64,000 bases of DNA from contig NZ_CP023278.1 in the NCBI RefSeq assembly GCF_002896875.1, positions 6,268,501 to 6,332,500 on the forward strand. Direction: 5' to 3'. Below the pieces are notes generated by a model. That model did no database searches. It worked only from the letters and a program-made list of their open reading frames with translations, and had not been told where the DNA came from. The position numbers were made by a program, and so were the translations under genes. The stretch is from Nostoc sp. CENA543 (lineage in GTDB: Bacteria; Cyanobacteriota; Cyanobacteriia; Cyanobacteriales; Nostocaceae). How positions within the stretch are numbered: the first letter of the stretch is position 1; every line of letters begins with the position of its first letter. Shown in pieces: positions 33,466 to 42,692 of the stretch.

Positions 33466-35256
33466 ATGTCAATAGAAAACAATTTTGTTAATATCATTAA
33501 ACGTTTCTGGATACTAATAGTTCTGGCTGTATTTACCGCCGCTACAGTTGCAGCTTGTAACCCAAATAGGCTGAAAATGAATGCTGATGCTGCACAAGTA
33601 CCGCAATTAGTTACCAGTATTCTCAGTGATCCAAAAACTTTTAATTTAGCTCTCAGCCAAGAATCTCCTAATATTTTTGGTTTGACCTATGAGGGGTTAA
33701 TTAACCAAAATGTCCTAACGGGTAAAGTTGAACCAGCCCTAGCAGAATCCTGGGAAATATCTGAGGACAAGTTAAGGTTTACATTCACCATACGAGATGG
33801 TTTGAAATGGTCTGATGGACAGCCATTAACGGCTGATGATGTAGTCTTTACTTACAACGATATCTATTTTAATTCAGCGATTCCATCAGATGTAAAAGAT
33901 AGTTTTAGAATAGGCGTAAATCGTCAGTTACCTACAGTTAAAAAAATCGATAATCGCCGTGTAGAATTTACTTTACCAGAACCCTTTAGACCGTTTCTTC
34001 TCAATGCAGGTACTCCTATCTTACCAGCCCATGCTTTAAAAGCGTTTGTCCAACAAAAAGACCAAGAAGGTAAGCCTGTATTTTTAAGTAAATGGGGCGT
34101 TGATACACCTCCAGGAGAAATTATTGTCAATGGGGCTTATAAACTAGAACGTTATGATACTAGTGAACGGGTAATTTTTCGCCGCAATCCTTACTACTGG
34201 CGCAAAAATGCTCAAGGTCAACCACAACCTTACATTGAACGTATAGTTTGGCAAATAGTCGAAAATACAGACAATTCTCTACTACAATTTCGTTCCGGTG
34301 GACTAGATTCTGTGGGAGTTACAGCCGAATACTTTTCTTTATTGAAGGTGCAAGAAAAGCAGGGTAACTTCAAAATTTACGGCAAAGAACCAGGAACAGG
34401 CACAAACTTTATTTTATTCAATTTAAATAAAGGTAGAAGAGACGGCAAACCACTAGTAGATCCAATAAAATCGCGTTGGTTTAACACAGTGGAATTTCGA
34501 CAAGCAGTAGCCTACGCTATTGACCGTCAAACCATGATTAATAATACCTTTCGCGGTTTAGGTGAACCACAAAATTCACCAATTACAGTCCAAAGTCCCT
34601 ATTACATTTCCCCAAAAGAAAATCTCAGAACTTACGATTACAACCCAGAAAAAGCCAAGGAATTGCTGAAAAAAGCTGGCTTTAAATATAACGGGCAAAA
34701 TCAACTACTAGATGCTGACGGTAATCGTGTCCGCTTTACCTTACTAACTAATTCTGGTAATAAAATCAGGGAAGCCATCGGTTCACAAATTAAGCAAGAC
34801 TTGGCTGTGATTGGTATGCAAGTTGATTTTACTCCCTTGGCATGGAATACCTATACAGATAAACTTGCTAATACTCTCGATTGGGAAGCTTCTTTATTAG
34901 GTTTAACCGGTGGTTTAGAACCAAATGATGGGGCTAACGTGTGGTCGCCTGATGGTGGGTTACATATGTTTAATCAAAAACCCCAAGAGGGACAAAAACC
35001 AATTGAAGGTAGAGAGGTAGCACCTTGGGAAGCAGAAATTGGTAAGCTATATATCCAAGCTGCCCAGGAGTTTGATGAAGCCAAGGTCAAAGAACTTTAT
35101 GCCCAAACGCAAAGAATTACTCAAGAATATTTACCATTTATCTATTTGGTAAATCCATTAGCCATGACAGCAGTACGCGATCGCTTTGAAGGGATTCAAT
35201 ACTCAGCTTTAGGTGGTGCGTTCTGGAACATACATGAAATCAAAATTGTTAAATAG
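33466..35256 (+). CDS. ABC transporter solute-binding lipoprotein, family 5 (peptide/nickel type)
   Basis: A 596-residue substrate-binding lipoprotein: N-terminal hydrophobic segment and lipobox TVAAC with lipidated C31, then the SBP_bac_5 fold (PKTFNLALSQESPNIFGLTYEGL, LRFTFTIRDGLKWSDGQPLTADDVVFTYND, and AVAYAIDRQTMI). Family 5 binds oligopeptides, nickel or other cations/complexes. No permease or ATPase gene is nearby. larB follows 94 bp downstream. Confidence 0.93.
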   Translation: MSIENNFVNIIKRFWILIVLAVFTAATVAACNPNRLKMNADAAQVPQLVTSILSDPKTFNLALSQESPNIFGLTYEGLINQNVLTGKVEPALAESWEISEDKLRFTFTIRDGLKWSDGQPLTADDVVFTYNDIYFNSAIPSDVKDSFRIGVNRQLPTVKKIDNRRVEFTLPEPFRPFLLNAGTPILPAHALKAFVQQKDQEGKPVFLSKWGVDTPPGEIIVNGAYKLERYDTSERVIFRRNPYYWRKNAQGQPQPYIERIVWQIVENTDNSLLQFRSGGLDSVGVTAEYFSLLKVQEKQGNFKIYGKEPGTGTNFILFNLNKGRRDGKPLVDPIKSRWFNTVEFRQAVAYAIDRQTMINNTFRGLGEPQNSPITVQSPYYISPKENLRTYDYNPEKAKELLKKAGFKYNGQNQLLDADGNRVRFTLLTNSGNKIREAIGSQIKQDLAVIGMQVDFTPLAWNTYTDKLANTLDWEASLLGLTGGLEPNDGANVWSPDGGLHMFNQKPQEGQKPIEGREVAPWEAEIGKLYIQAAQEFDEAKVKELYAQTQRITQEYLPFIYLVNPLAMTAVRDRFEGIQYSALGGAFWNIHEIKIVK

Positions 35257-35261
35257 CGAAT

Positions 35262-35338
35262 TGGGCATAGGGCATTGAAATACAGTCTACCTTGTCTCTA
35301 TTCCCCATTCCCCATGCCCAATTCCCCAGTCCCCAATT
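35262..35338 (+). repeat. STRR-like heptamers between SBP gene and larB
   Basis: GGGCATA/GGGCATT and TCCCCATT/CCCCATGCCCAATT heptamer variants fill most of the gap before the larB GTG start. Confidence 0.75.
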
Positions 35339-35350
35339 GCTAAATCTACC

Positions 35351-36139
35351 GTGACTCAACCTGAAACTTTGCGATCGCTCTTAGAAGCGGTTGCCAATGG
35401 TAAAGTTACCCCAGATATGGCTTTAAATTCTCTCAAGGATTTAGCCTATGAACCTGTGGGGGAGTTTGCCAAAATTGACCATCATCGTCATCTGAGAACT
35501 GGTTTCCCTGAAGTTATTTGGGGGCCAGGAAAAACACCAGCGCAAATTGCCCAAATTATGGAAGTTATGCGTCAGCGTAACCCTGTGGTGATGGCTACTC
35601 GCATTGAACCGGAAGTCTATAATGTATTGCAACCAAAAATTCGGGGTTTACGCTACTACGAACTAGCAAAAATTTGCGCCATTACCCCATCTCACATCGA
35701 ACCGCAGTTTGAGGGGGTAATCGGGATTCTCTCTGCGGGTACGGCTGATTTACCTGTGGCGGAGGAAGCTGCTGTCACGGCTGAACTTTCAGGGTTTCGT
35801 GTGCTGCGACTTTGGGATGTGGGTGTGGCAGGCATTCATCGATTATTAAGTAACCGCCATTTGATTCAATCAGCGTCAGTATTAATTGTAGTTGCAGGGA
35901 TGGAAGGGGCTTTACCCAGTGTAGTGGCGGGTTTGGCAGATTGTCCGGTAATTGCTGTCCCTACAAGTGTTGGTTATGGTGCTAGCTTTGGCGGTTTAGC
36001 ACCATTATTAACTATGTTGAATTCCTGTGCGGCTGGGGTAGGAGTCGTCAATATTGATAACGGTTTTGGCGCAGCTGTCCTAGCTGGGCAGATTTTGCGA
36101 ACAGCCGAGAAATTACGGATGGCATCCGCTACATCTTGA
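35351..36139 (+). CDS. larB: Nickel-pincer cofactor biosynthesis protein LarB
   Basis: A 262-residue protein with a GTG start. The N-terminal EVIWGPGKTPAQI and C-terminal AIR-carboxylase-like region (GILSAGTADLPVAEEAA, VVAGMEGALPSVVAGL, and GASFGGLAPLLTML...NIDNGFGA) are LarB hallmarks. LarB carboxylates nicotinic acid adenine dinucleotide in synthesis of the nickel-pincer cofactor of lactate racemase-like enzymes. larC and larE are not in the window. Confidence 0.93.
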   Translation: MTQPETLRSLLEAVANGKVTPDMALNSLKDLAYEPVGEFAKIDHHRHLRTGFPEVIWGPGKTPAQIAQIMEVMRQRNPVVMATRIEPEVYNVLQPKIRGLRYYELAKICAITPSHIEPQFEGVIGILSAGTADLPVAEEAAVTAELSGFRVLRLWDVGVAGIHRLLSNRHLIQSASVLIVVAGMEGALPSVVAGLADCPVIAVPTSVGYGASFGGLAPLLTMLNSCAAGVGVVNIDNGFGAAVLAGQILRTAEKLRMASATS

Positions 36140-36279
36140 GTTATTACATCGGGGGGACTAGGGATTGGGTAAAACAATACACCAATTGGTGGTAAGTGTG
36201 TTTTGGTGGGTGACTCATCCCCCAAACACGCCTGATAACTGTTCACTGTTCACTGATTTAACTTAATTAATGGCTCAAG

Positions 36280-36486
36280 ATGGAATATTTAGGTGATTTA
36301 ATATCTCAGAATTTTTGGCATCTGCCGGTAAATTTAACTGTGTTAGCACAGAATGTGACTGATCCGAACGTAGTAGGACAAATGCAGAAAATTTGGACTT
36401 ATTTTGTGAAAAGTGGTCAAATTTGGGCGTTGTTGATTGGTGTATGCGTTGGTTATGTCTTTAGGAACCTGACTAAGTACGGTTGA
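36280..36486 (+). CDS. Small conserved-looking membrane protein (68 aa)
   Basis: A 68-residue protein with one likely membrane helix at about 47-63 (GQIWALLIGVCVGYVF) and an N-terminal part with NLTVLAQNVTDPNVV. I do not recognise a family; the context between larB and argH and coding-like composition support it. There is no clear Shine-Dalgarno. Confidence 0.55.
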   Translation: MEYLGDLISQNFWHLPVNLTVLAQNVTDPNVVGQMQKIWTYFVKSGQIWALLIGVCVGYVFRNLTKYG

Positions 36487-36596
36487 CACAGGTAGGAGGT
36501 AGGAAGTAGGGAATAAAGATTAGTAACTAGCGGTTGGGAACTAGAAAGGGCTGAGGATCAGATGCCAAAAGATGAGAGGATTAATTTTTTACTCTC

Positions 36597-36630
36597 CCCA
36601 ATCCCTAATTCCCAATCCCCAATCCCCAAT
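36597..36630 (+). repeat. CCCCAAT STRR array abutting argH
   Basis: About five CCCCAAT/TCCCAAT heptamers end 6 bp before the argH start codon, replacing the usual ribosome-binding region. Confidence 0.85.
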
Positions 36631-36636
36631 ATTTCT

Positions 36637-38022
36637 ATGACCGAAAAACAAACGTGGAGTCAGAGGTTTGAATCAGCGTTGCATCCAGCGATCGCCAGTT
36701 TTAATGCCAGTATTAGTTTTGATATAGAGTTAATCGAATACGACCTCACAGGCTCTCAAGCCCATGCCCAGATGTTGGCGCATACGGGAATTATTTCCCC
36801 GGACGAAGGGGAACAATTAGTGGCTGGTTTGGAAAAAATTCGTCAAGAATACCGCCAAGGGCAATTTCAACCTGGTATTGATGCTGAAGACGTTCACTTT
36901 GCTGTAGAACGACGCTTGACGGAAATTGTCGGTGATGTGGGGAAAAAACTACATACGGCGCGATCGCGTAATGATCAAGTAGGTACAGATACTAGGCTTT
37001 ACTTGCGTGACCAAATTCAACACATCAAACAGCTAATACGAGAATTTCAGGGTGTATTACTAGATATTGCTGAACAAAATGTAGAAACTCTCATTCCTGG
37101 TTACACCCACCTGCAACGCGCCCAGCCTCTAAGTTTAGCTCATCACTTGTTGGCTTACTTCCAAATGGCACAACGCGACTGGGAACGTCTAGGTGATGTT
37201 CATCGCCGGGTAAATATTTCGCCTTTGGGTTGCGGTGCTTTAGCTGGGACGACATTCCCCATAGATAGACATTACACCGCTAAACTATTGCATTTTGATG
37301 ATATTTATGCTAACAGCTTGGATGGAGTGAGCGATCGCGATTTTGCTGTCGAATTTTTGTGTGCTGCTAGCTTGATTATGGTTCATCTGAGTCGGCTATC
37401 TGAAGAAATTATTTTGTGGTCATCAGAAGAATTTCGCTTTGTCACCCTCAAAGATAGCTGTGCTACTGGCTCTAGTATCATGCCACAAAAGAAAAATCCT
37501 GATGTGCCTGAATTGGTACGCGGTAAAACAGGCCGAGTCTTTGGTCATCTCCAGGCAATGCTAGTGATTATGAAGGGACTGCCTTTAGCCTATAACAAAG
37601 ATTTGCAAGAAGACAAAGAAGGTTTATTTGATAGCGTCAAAACTGTCAAAGCCTGTCTGGAAGCTATGACTATTTTGCTTGGAGAGGGTTTAGAATTCCG
37701 CACTCACCGCCTGAATGAAGCTGTCACAGAAGATTTTTCTAACGCCACCGATGTTGCAGATTATCTAGCAGCTAGGGGAGTTCCTTTCCGAGAAGCTTAT
37801 AATCTTGTAGGTAAGGTAGTAAAAACTAGTATTGCCGCAGGTAAACTCTTAAAAGATTTAACCTTAGATGAATGGCAGCAACTACACCCAGCTTTTCAAG
37901 CAGATATCTATACAGCTATATCCCCAAAAACAGTTGTAGCCGCACGTAACAGTTACGGCGGCACAGGTTTTGAGCAGGTAAATAAAGCTATTTTGGCTGC
38001 CCGTAGTCAAATATCAGAGTAG
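36637..38022 (+). CDS. argH: Argininosuccinate lyase
   Basis: A 461-residue enzyme starting at [12 protein letters not shown] (36637); the frame extends to 36562 through STRR sequence and is not used. Family landmarks: [42 protein letters not shown], and the signature [12 protein letters not shown]. It releases arginine and fumarate, the last step of arginine synthesis, providing substrate for cyanophycin made by the nearby cphA. Confidence 0.97.
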   Translation: MTEKQTWSQRFESALHPAIASFNASISFDIELIEYDLTGSQAHAQMLAHTGIISPDEGEQLVAGLEKIRQEYRQGQFQPGIDAEDVHFAVERRLTEIVGDVGKKLHTARSRNDQVGTDTRLYLRDQIQHIKQLIREFQGVLLDIAEQNVETLIPGYTHLQRAQPLSLAHHLLAYFQMAQRDWERLGDVHRRVNISPLGCGALAGTTFPIDRHYTAKLLHFDDIYANSLDGVSDRDFAVEFLCAASLIMVHLSRLSEEIILWSSEEFRFVTLKDSCATGSSIMPQKKNPDVPELVRGKTGRVFGHLQAMLVIMKGLPLAYNKDLQEDKEGLFDSVKTVKACLEAMTILLGEGLEFRTHRLNEAVTEDFSNATDVADYLAARGVPFREAYNLVGKVVKTSIAAGKLLKDLTLDEWQQLHPAFQADIYTAISPKTVVAARNSYGGTGFEQVNKAILAARSQISE

Positions 38023-38119
38023 GGAATGGGGAATGGGGAATGGGGAAAAACTATTAATTATTTTGATGCCCAATACCCGCCCCTAATTCACACCAAAAAG
38101 CGAAGCTTGATCAAGCGGC

Positions 38120-38284
38120 TTATTCAGCATCAATTGCTGCTGCGCCTTCATCTTCCTCATTCTTGGGTGATCTTTGTTGGAATCTTCTCTGCATCTTTCC
38201 GGTTGTAGTCCGTTTACGAAACTTTCGGGCATAGGCCTGGTTTCGTAGCGCCTTTTCTTTTTTCGGGTTACGGCGCTTTGCCAT
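38120..38284 (-). CDS. Small highly basic conserved protein (54 aa)
   Basis: A 54-residue protein from MAKRRNPKKEKALRNQAYAR (ATG 38284, with GAGGTG upstream) with a Lys/Arg-rich first half and an acidic C-terminus (NEEDEGAAAIDAE). It resembles short cyanobacterial basic proteins annotated as hypothetical; RNA or ribosome association is plausible because of charge, but not shown. It is convergent with argH. Confidence 0.7.
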   Translation of the reverse strand: MAKRRNPKKEKALRNQAYARKFRKRTTTGKMQRRFQQRSPKNEEDEGAAAIDAE

Positions 38285-39206
38285 ATTCACCTCATAAATA
38301 AACAACAAAATAAGTGTCTAGGCATTTAGTAGACAATATCAGCTACTAGTGTTGTTGATAAAGTTTTAGCCTAGATTATGATTGGAGATAGTTTGAACAG
38401 CATACCATCATACCGTATTTAACCAAATAATGTCAATATTTCCTGAGATGGGAAATATTTGACCAAAGGCAAAAATGATACAAGCCCCTATCTTAGAGTG
38501 GAGGAAACCTCCGCTCTGACTTCGCGCTAAATTTATTTATGGAGAAGAAAAAAATAACACAACATTAATTCAAGCCCCCGAATTTATCCTGGGAGCATTT
38601 AATTTTGAATTTCGTAGCAAGATCCCGTAAGGGTATTTTGAATTTGGAGCGTATTACTTTGTGGAAGCAAGCGACGTGAATATTATCTTATTGATGATAT
38701 TTATAGATAAAAATGAATCCTCAGTAGCATTTGATGTTTAGTAGCAAAATACCTATAGTTTAGAATATATATAAGTAGACCAGAGTAAATAATTAAAAGT
38801 TTGTAGTGTATCCCTGCAAAGAAGCAAGCTAGGCGCAACATCTCGTTCCCAGTAGGTACCTCATAGATGAGAGAAAACTAGAGTTATCAAAACAGAATTA
38901 AAGTCCTGATTACAAACTCTATCCTAGTATTTTTACATTACTCAACATCGGTTGTTTTTTTAAGTTGTTATAATTACAAATCAAACTTTACTAGACAAAT
39001 GTACTGATGATATAAATTTTAAAATCTATCTTAATCTAAAATTAAATTAGAAGATAAAATCAGCCTTAATGGGCTAATTGAGCCAAAATCTGGAAAATTT
39101 CAATAAACATTGATAATATGTCTAGATATAACTATTTTTTTTGTTAAAATGTAGTCTCAAAACCATGAGCTAATTTATTTAAAGTAAAAATCGGCTTTTT
39201 CAATAG
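38285..39206. other. Long intergenic region with dispersed elements
   Basis: This 0.9-kb gap holds TTTTGAATTT repeats bracketing CCCGTAAGGG (38598-38645), related to sequence inserted in coaX, and a diverged copy of the GTAGT palindromic element (about 38780-38935). The rest is AT-rich. No gene was recognised. Confidence 0.6.
38780..38935 (+). repeat. Palindromic dispersed element, copy 2 (diverged)
   Basis: Shares the flank AGTAGACCAGAGTAAATAATT and arm AAAAGTTTGTAGTG with copy 1 (8056-8131) and ends with AATTAAAGTCCTGATTACAA, the partner arm. The central part differs and contains GTTCCCAGTAGGTACC. Confidence 0.6.
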
Positions 39207-39755
39207 TTGATTTCATGCTCATGTCATTTGATTAAATTACACATTATAAACATTTTCAGATTGAAAGTTCTTACTTTTTTTACGACACCCGTCCAATCTG
39301 CACGTAGTCTGTGGCGTATTGGACAAGCTGTATTAGGAGTTATTTTTCGTCACCCGATTACAGGAACAAGTATCATCCCGATATTACCTGACGGGCGAAT
39401 TGTATTGATTAAGCGGCGTGATGATGGCCTGTGGGCTTTGCCTGGGGGTATGGTGGACTGGGGAGAAGATATTCCCAGTACCATCCATCGGGAGTTAATG
39501 GAAGAGACTGGACTAGAAGTATCGCGTATTAACCGTTTAGTGGGTGTTTATTCTTCTCCCGAACGCGATCCCAGAATTCATTCAATTTGTGTGGTGGTGG
39601 AAGCGGAAGTCAAAGGGAATATGGCTATTCAGGATGAATTAGAAGTGATGGAAATCCAAGCTTTTAGTCGTGATTCCCTACCTCATGAACCAATGTCTCA
39701 TGATCACGCCCGTCAATTACGTGATTATTTAAATGGTTTGACAACATTAGCCTAG
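39207..39755 (+). CDS. Nudix hydrolase
   Basis: Up to 182 residues; the domain starts near residue 50. The Nudix box is GGMVDWGEDIPSTIHRELMEETGLEV (complete G-x5-E-x7-RE-x2-EE-x-GL). The preceding KRRDDGLWALPGG and later HDHARQLRDYL fit the family. The start is unclear: TTG 39207 gives the longest frame, TTG 39261 (LKVLTFF) is an alternative, and neither has a strong ribosome binding site. Substrate unknown. Confidence 0.85.
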   Translation: MISCSCHLIKLHIINIFRLKVLTFFTTPVQSARSLWRIGQAVLGVIFRHPITGTSIIPILPDGRIVLIKRRDDGLWALPGGMVDWGEDIPSTIHRELMEETGLEVSRINRLVGVYSSPERDPRIHSICVVVEAEVKGNMAIQDELEVMEIQAFSRDSLPHEPMSHDHARQLRDYLNGLTTLA

Positions 39756-39899
39756 AGGCTCAAGGATGGAGGTTTAAGAGTCTCAAGAAAATACTTTTGC
39801 TTGCAGAGTGAAATTTTGAGGTAAAATTAGCAACTTAGATTGAGACTAAAGATGCTAATTTCATACTGAGAAATTCACTGTATAGGTTGCTAAATCAAG

Positions 39900-40718
39900 A
39901 TGGATATGTTCTTACGTAACGCCCGGAGGAAACTTTCTCAAGGGCTATTATTCTGGCGTGAGGCTGGTGAAGGGATTCCTGTGGTGCTTTTACATGGAAG
40001 TTGGTGTGAAAGTAGCCAGTGGGTGGGGGTGATGGAGACGTTAGCGAAGGATTTTAACTGCTTTGCGCCAGATTTACTGGGGTTTGGAGAGTCGGAAAAT
40101 CCTAACGTTCATTACTCAATTGATTTGCAAGTGGAATGTATCGCTGAATTTTTGCAGGCTTTGAAATTAGAAAGAGTCTATTTAGTCGGACATTCCCTTG
40201 GGGGTTGGCTTGCTGCTAGTTACGCGCTGAAATATCCCGAACAGGTTGCTAGGTTAGTTTTATTAGCACCAGAAGGTGTAAAAATTTCGGGACAGGAAGC
40301 CGAGTGGCGCAGAATGCAGAAGTTACTCAAGCGATCGCCTGTATATTTTAAGATACTGCGATCGCTACGTTTTATCACCAAAATTTTTGGTCTAGACAAA
40401 AAATTTGACCAGGATTGGCAAACATACCAAACAATCAAGCCATTTCCCACAGCTTGTCAATTGTTATTTCAACGACAACAGCCAGAAATCACCGCCGAAT
40501 TATTACAAGACCGACTCCCTGAAATCGAAATTCCAGTTTTAATTCTACAAGGTGGTAAAGATTCTACTGATGCTTTAACTCGCAGTGAGGTTTACAGTAA
40601 ACTGATTTCTCAAGCTGAATTAAGAATGATTGCCCACGCTGGAAATGATTTACCACAATCTTGTGTTGGTGTTGTAGCTGGAGATATTCGGGATTTTATT
40701 TTAGGCAATAGGGGATAG
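39900..40718 (+). CDS. Alpha/beta hydrolase
   Basis: A 272-residue alpha/beta-fold protein. The oxyanion HGSW (about 32-35), nucleophile S99 in VGHSLGGW, acid in LQGGKDSTD and a C-terminal His (IAHAGNDLPQ) form a likely triad. Best matches should be small-molecule esterase/lipase or haloperoxidase-like members; the substrate is unknown. ATG 39900 or ATG 39906 could start it. Confidence 0.9.
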   Translation: MDMFLRNARRKLSQGLLFWREAGEGIPVVLLHGSWCESSQWVGVMETLAKDFNCFAPDLLGFGESENPNVHYSIDLQVECIAEFLQALKLERVYLVGHSLGGWLAASYALKYPEQVARLVLLAPEGVKISGQEAEWRRMQKLLKRSPVYFKILRSLRFITKIFGLDKKFDQDWQTYQTIKPFPTACQLLFQRQQPEITAELLQDRLPEIEIPVLILQGGKDSTDALTRSEVYSKLISQAELRMIAHAGNDLPQSCVGVVAGDIRDFILGNRG

Positions 40719-40777
40719 AGTATTTGTTATCTGTGCATTTATATCAAAAATATTAGAGAGTCAATTTTTAGACTAAC

Positions 40778-41242
40778 TTAAGATAAATTAGTCAAAGACT
40801 CTTGCCAATCTTGTACAGATATACCTTCACTTTCAAATCTAGATATATGTTTGTAATTAGTAGTTACAACTAAAACTTCGTCGAAAGCCTTTAATTGTAA
40901 AATTGCTTGAGCAGCAAGAATTACATCGCCATCAAGACTGTCATTACTAGCCGTAGGTTGTCCTTGGTTTCTTACCCAAGCCCATAGTTCGGCTGCTTTT
41001 TGCATTGTTGCTGGAGTCAAGGGAATGAGACAGATTTGGCTTAGTTGGTTGAGGCGTTCTATACTTTTTGTCTTTCCTTGTCTCAACAGTTCCCGACGAA
41101 GTTCATAATCTGCAATTTCTGGTACCCGAACTGCTGTTTCAGTTTTATTTAATGATTGTAACCACTGTTTGATAGTCGGATTAATTTTTGGGTGTGTTAC
41201 TTGACTCAATGGATGAGTATCTAACAGGATAACTTTACTCAT
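40778..41242 (-). CDS. PIN-domain toxin (VapC-like)
   Basis: A 154-residue PIN protein: D8 in ILLDTHPLSQ, E42 in VPEIADYELRRELL, D104 and D114-type acidic positions (SLDGDVILAAQA) and VVTTNYKHISRF at the end. It follows an upstream small gene by 8 bp, the order antitoxin-toxin. PIN toxins cleave RNA. This is a probable VapBC-like type II toxin-antitoxin module. Confidence 0.85.
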   Translation of the reverse strand: MSKVILLDTHPLSQVTHPKINPTIKQWLQSLNKTETAVRVPEIADYELRRELLRQGKTKSIERLNQLSQICLIPLTPATMQKAAELWAWVRNQGQPTASNDSLDGDVILAAQAILQLKAFDEVLVVTTNYKHISRFESEGISVQDWQESLTNLS

Positions 41243-41250
41243 CTCAAATT

Positions 41251-41649
41251 TTAGAACGCTAACTGCTGATTTTGCTTTAACCCTTCCTCAATTTGGTGAT
41301 AAGCGATCGCATCATATTCTGATTCATCAGCAAGCCATTCATCAGTCATCTCTATGACTTTTTCTAAGGAACTATCTGGAGTGACTGTTGGCTTTACTGA
41401 TTGTCCCTGATTACTGTGTAAATAAACCTGTTGGATTTCTTCTGCAATCATAGCAGTAAGGAGTGCATCACATGGAATATCTAGTAAATCCATTACAGGC
41501 AATGATATATTAGTCACACCCGATTGCTGAATTGCAGATAGTTTCCTTTCCACTAGTCTATTAATATTCTGTTTCACTTCTAGTAATTCTTTTAATGAAA
41601 GATTATTTAATTCCTGTGTTATTGAAGTGATTTTTGATATTTTTGACAT
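41251..41649 (-). CDS. Putative antitoxin partner of PIN toxin
   Basis: A 132-residue acidic protein immediately upstream of the PIN gene (8-bp gap). The N-terminal helix (LSLKELLEVKQNINRLVERKL) looks like a dimerisation region and the C-terminal part (EMTDEWLADESEYDAIAYHQ) is acidic, as expected for a toxin-neutralising tail. No known DNA-binding fold (AbrB, RHH) is obvious. The antitoxin call is by context. Confidence 0.7.
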   Translation of the reverse strand: MSKISKITSITQELNNLSLKELLEVKQNINRLVERKLSAIQQSGVTNISLPVMDLLDIPCDALLTAMIAEEIQQVYLHSNQGQSVKPTVTPDSSLEKVIEMTDEWLADESEYDAIAYHQIEEGLKQNQQLAF

Positions 41650-41716
41650 AATGATTAGCCTAATCTGTATTTATATAACAATTATACTGCGTCATTCAAC
41701 GATAAATGACTAATTG

Positions 41717-42583
41717 TTAGTATTGCATAAGTATTTTTTGCATTCCCCAAAATATCAAATTTGGTTCTAGTATCAAACGTTGAGCAATTTCAGGATATAA
41801 GACTTGCAGATAGTTAAATAGTAAAGTGCGATCGCCTCCTTTCATCGCCACTTTCCCATCAGGAAATAATCGCCACCAATCATCAAGAAAATCTTTAATT
41901 CCAGATAATAAAGTGTAAATTACACCGCTTTCAATTGCTTGTGGTGTATTGAGTGCAAAACGTGGCGGTAAAGATTGCAGAGTATCTATATTTAAGTGCG
42001 GTAATTGTTCCGTTTTTTGACCTAAACTCGCCAACTGTAAACCCAACCCTGGTAAAATCGCCCCACCAACTAAACACTGATTTGCATCCGCACAGGTAAA
42101 AGTCAGTGCTGTCCCTGCGTCAATGACTAACATCGGGAAACCCCAAGTCATCCCCGCACCCCACAAAGCCAAAACGCGATCAATTCCCAATGTGGGATAT
42201 GTCTGTTTGAGGGGTACTTGGTCTAAAGTCAGAACACGCACATGAGGATATGTTTCCCAAATGGCGGTTTGCTTGGGTACGACAGAGGCGATAACTACAG
42301 GTAGGGGAGTGCTGAGTGCTGTTAGCCGGTGCTGAGTGAGGAGTGAAATAATTTCTTTTCCCCAGTCCCCAGTCCCCAGTCCCCAGTCCCCAGTCCCCAA
42401 TCCTTCTTCATTTTGAATTTTGAATTTTGTAGGCTTGCCTTCCCGTAGGGTATTTTGAATGGATTCCTCCCCAGTCCCCACCAAAGTTTCCCCGATGAAT
42501 AAACCCCAATGTTGGCGGGAGTTACCGATTTCTACGGCTAGCCAAGCTTTCTCAGTGTATGTTGGATGTTGGTACAGTTTCAC
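41717..42583 (-). CDS. coaX: Type III pantothenate kinase with STRR-encoded insertion
   Basis: A 288-residue CoaX. The N-terminal phosphate motif [21 protein letters not shown] (14-34), [42 protein letters not shown] and [11 protein letters not shown] are conserved. It catalyses the first step of CoA synthesis. Residues about 35-95 are not conserved and are encoded by repeat DNA (42298-42481): GGGGACT heptamers read as GLGTGDW twice, ATTTTGA repeats and CTGAGTG-type heptamers. The insertion is in frame between beta strands of the first domain, so the enzyme may still be active. Confidence 0.9.
   Translation of the reverse strand: MKLYQHPTYTEKAWLAVEIGNSRQHWGLFIGETLVGTGEESIQNTLREGKPTKFKIQNEEGLGTGDWGLGTGDWGKEIISLLTQHRLTALSTPLPVVIASVVPKQTAIWETYPHVRVLTLDQVPLKQTYPTLGIDRVLALWGAGMTWGFPMLVIDAGTALTFTCADANQCLVGGAILPGLGLQLASLGQKTEQLPHLNIDTLQSLPPRFALNTPQAIESGVIYTLLSGIKDFLDDWWRLFPDGKVAMKGGDRTLLFNYLQVLYPEIAQRLILEPNLIFWGMQKILMQY
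42298..42481 (-). repeat. Composite STRR insertion inside coaX
   Basis: Contains, in order on the plus strand, GTGCTGAGTGCTGTTAGCCG, about six CCCCAGT heptamers (42358-42402), TTTTGAA heptamers and GTAGGCTTGCCTTCCCGTAG-GGTATTTTGA. All four pieces occur elsewhere as intergenic repeats (60700, 23883, 60782, 38598), so a block of repeat DNA has entered a gene without breaking its frame. Confidence 0.88.
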
Positions 42584-42692
42584 ACTTTTGATTTTTTTAA
42601 CTTATCAATAGATTTTTTAATAAAAGTTAACAATAAACTCGTGCCAAAATAAGACTAGAGGAATAAATACTCATTGTGTTAAGGAGATAGTT

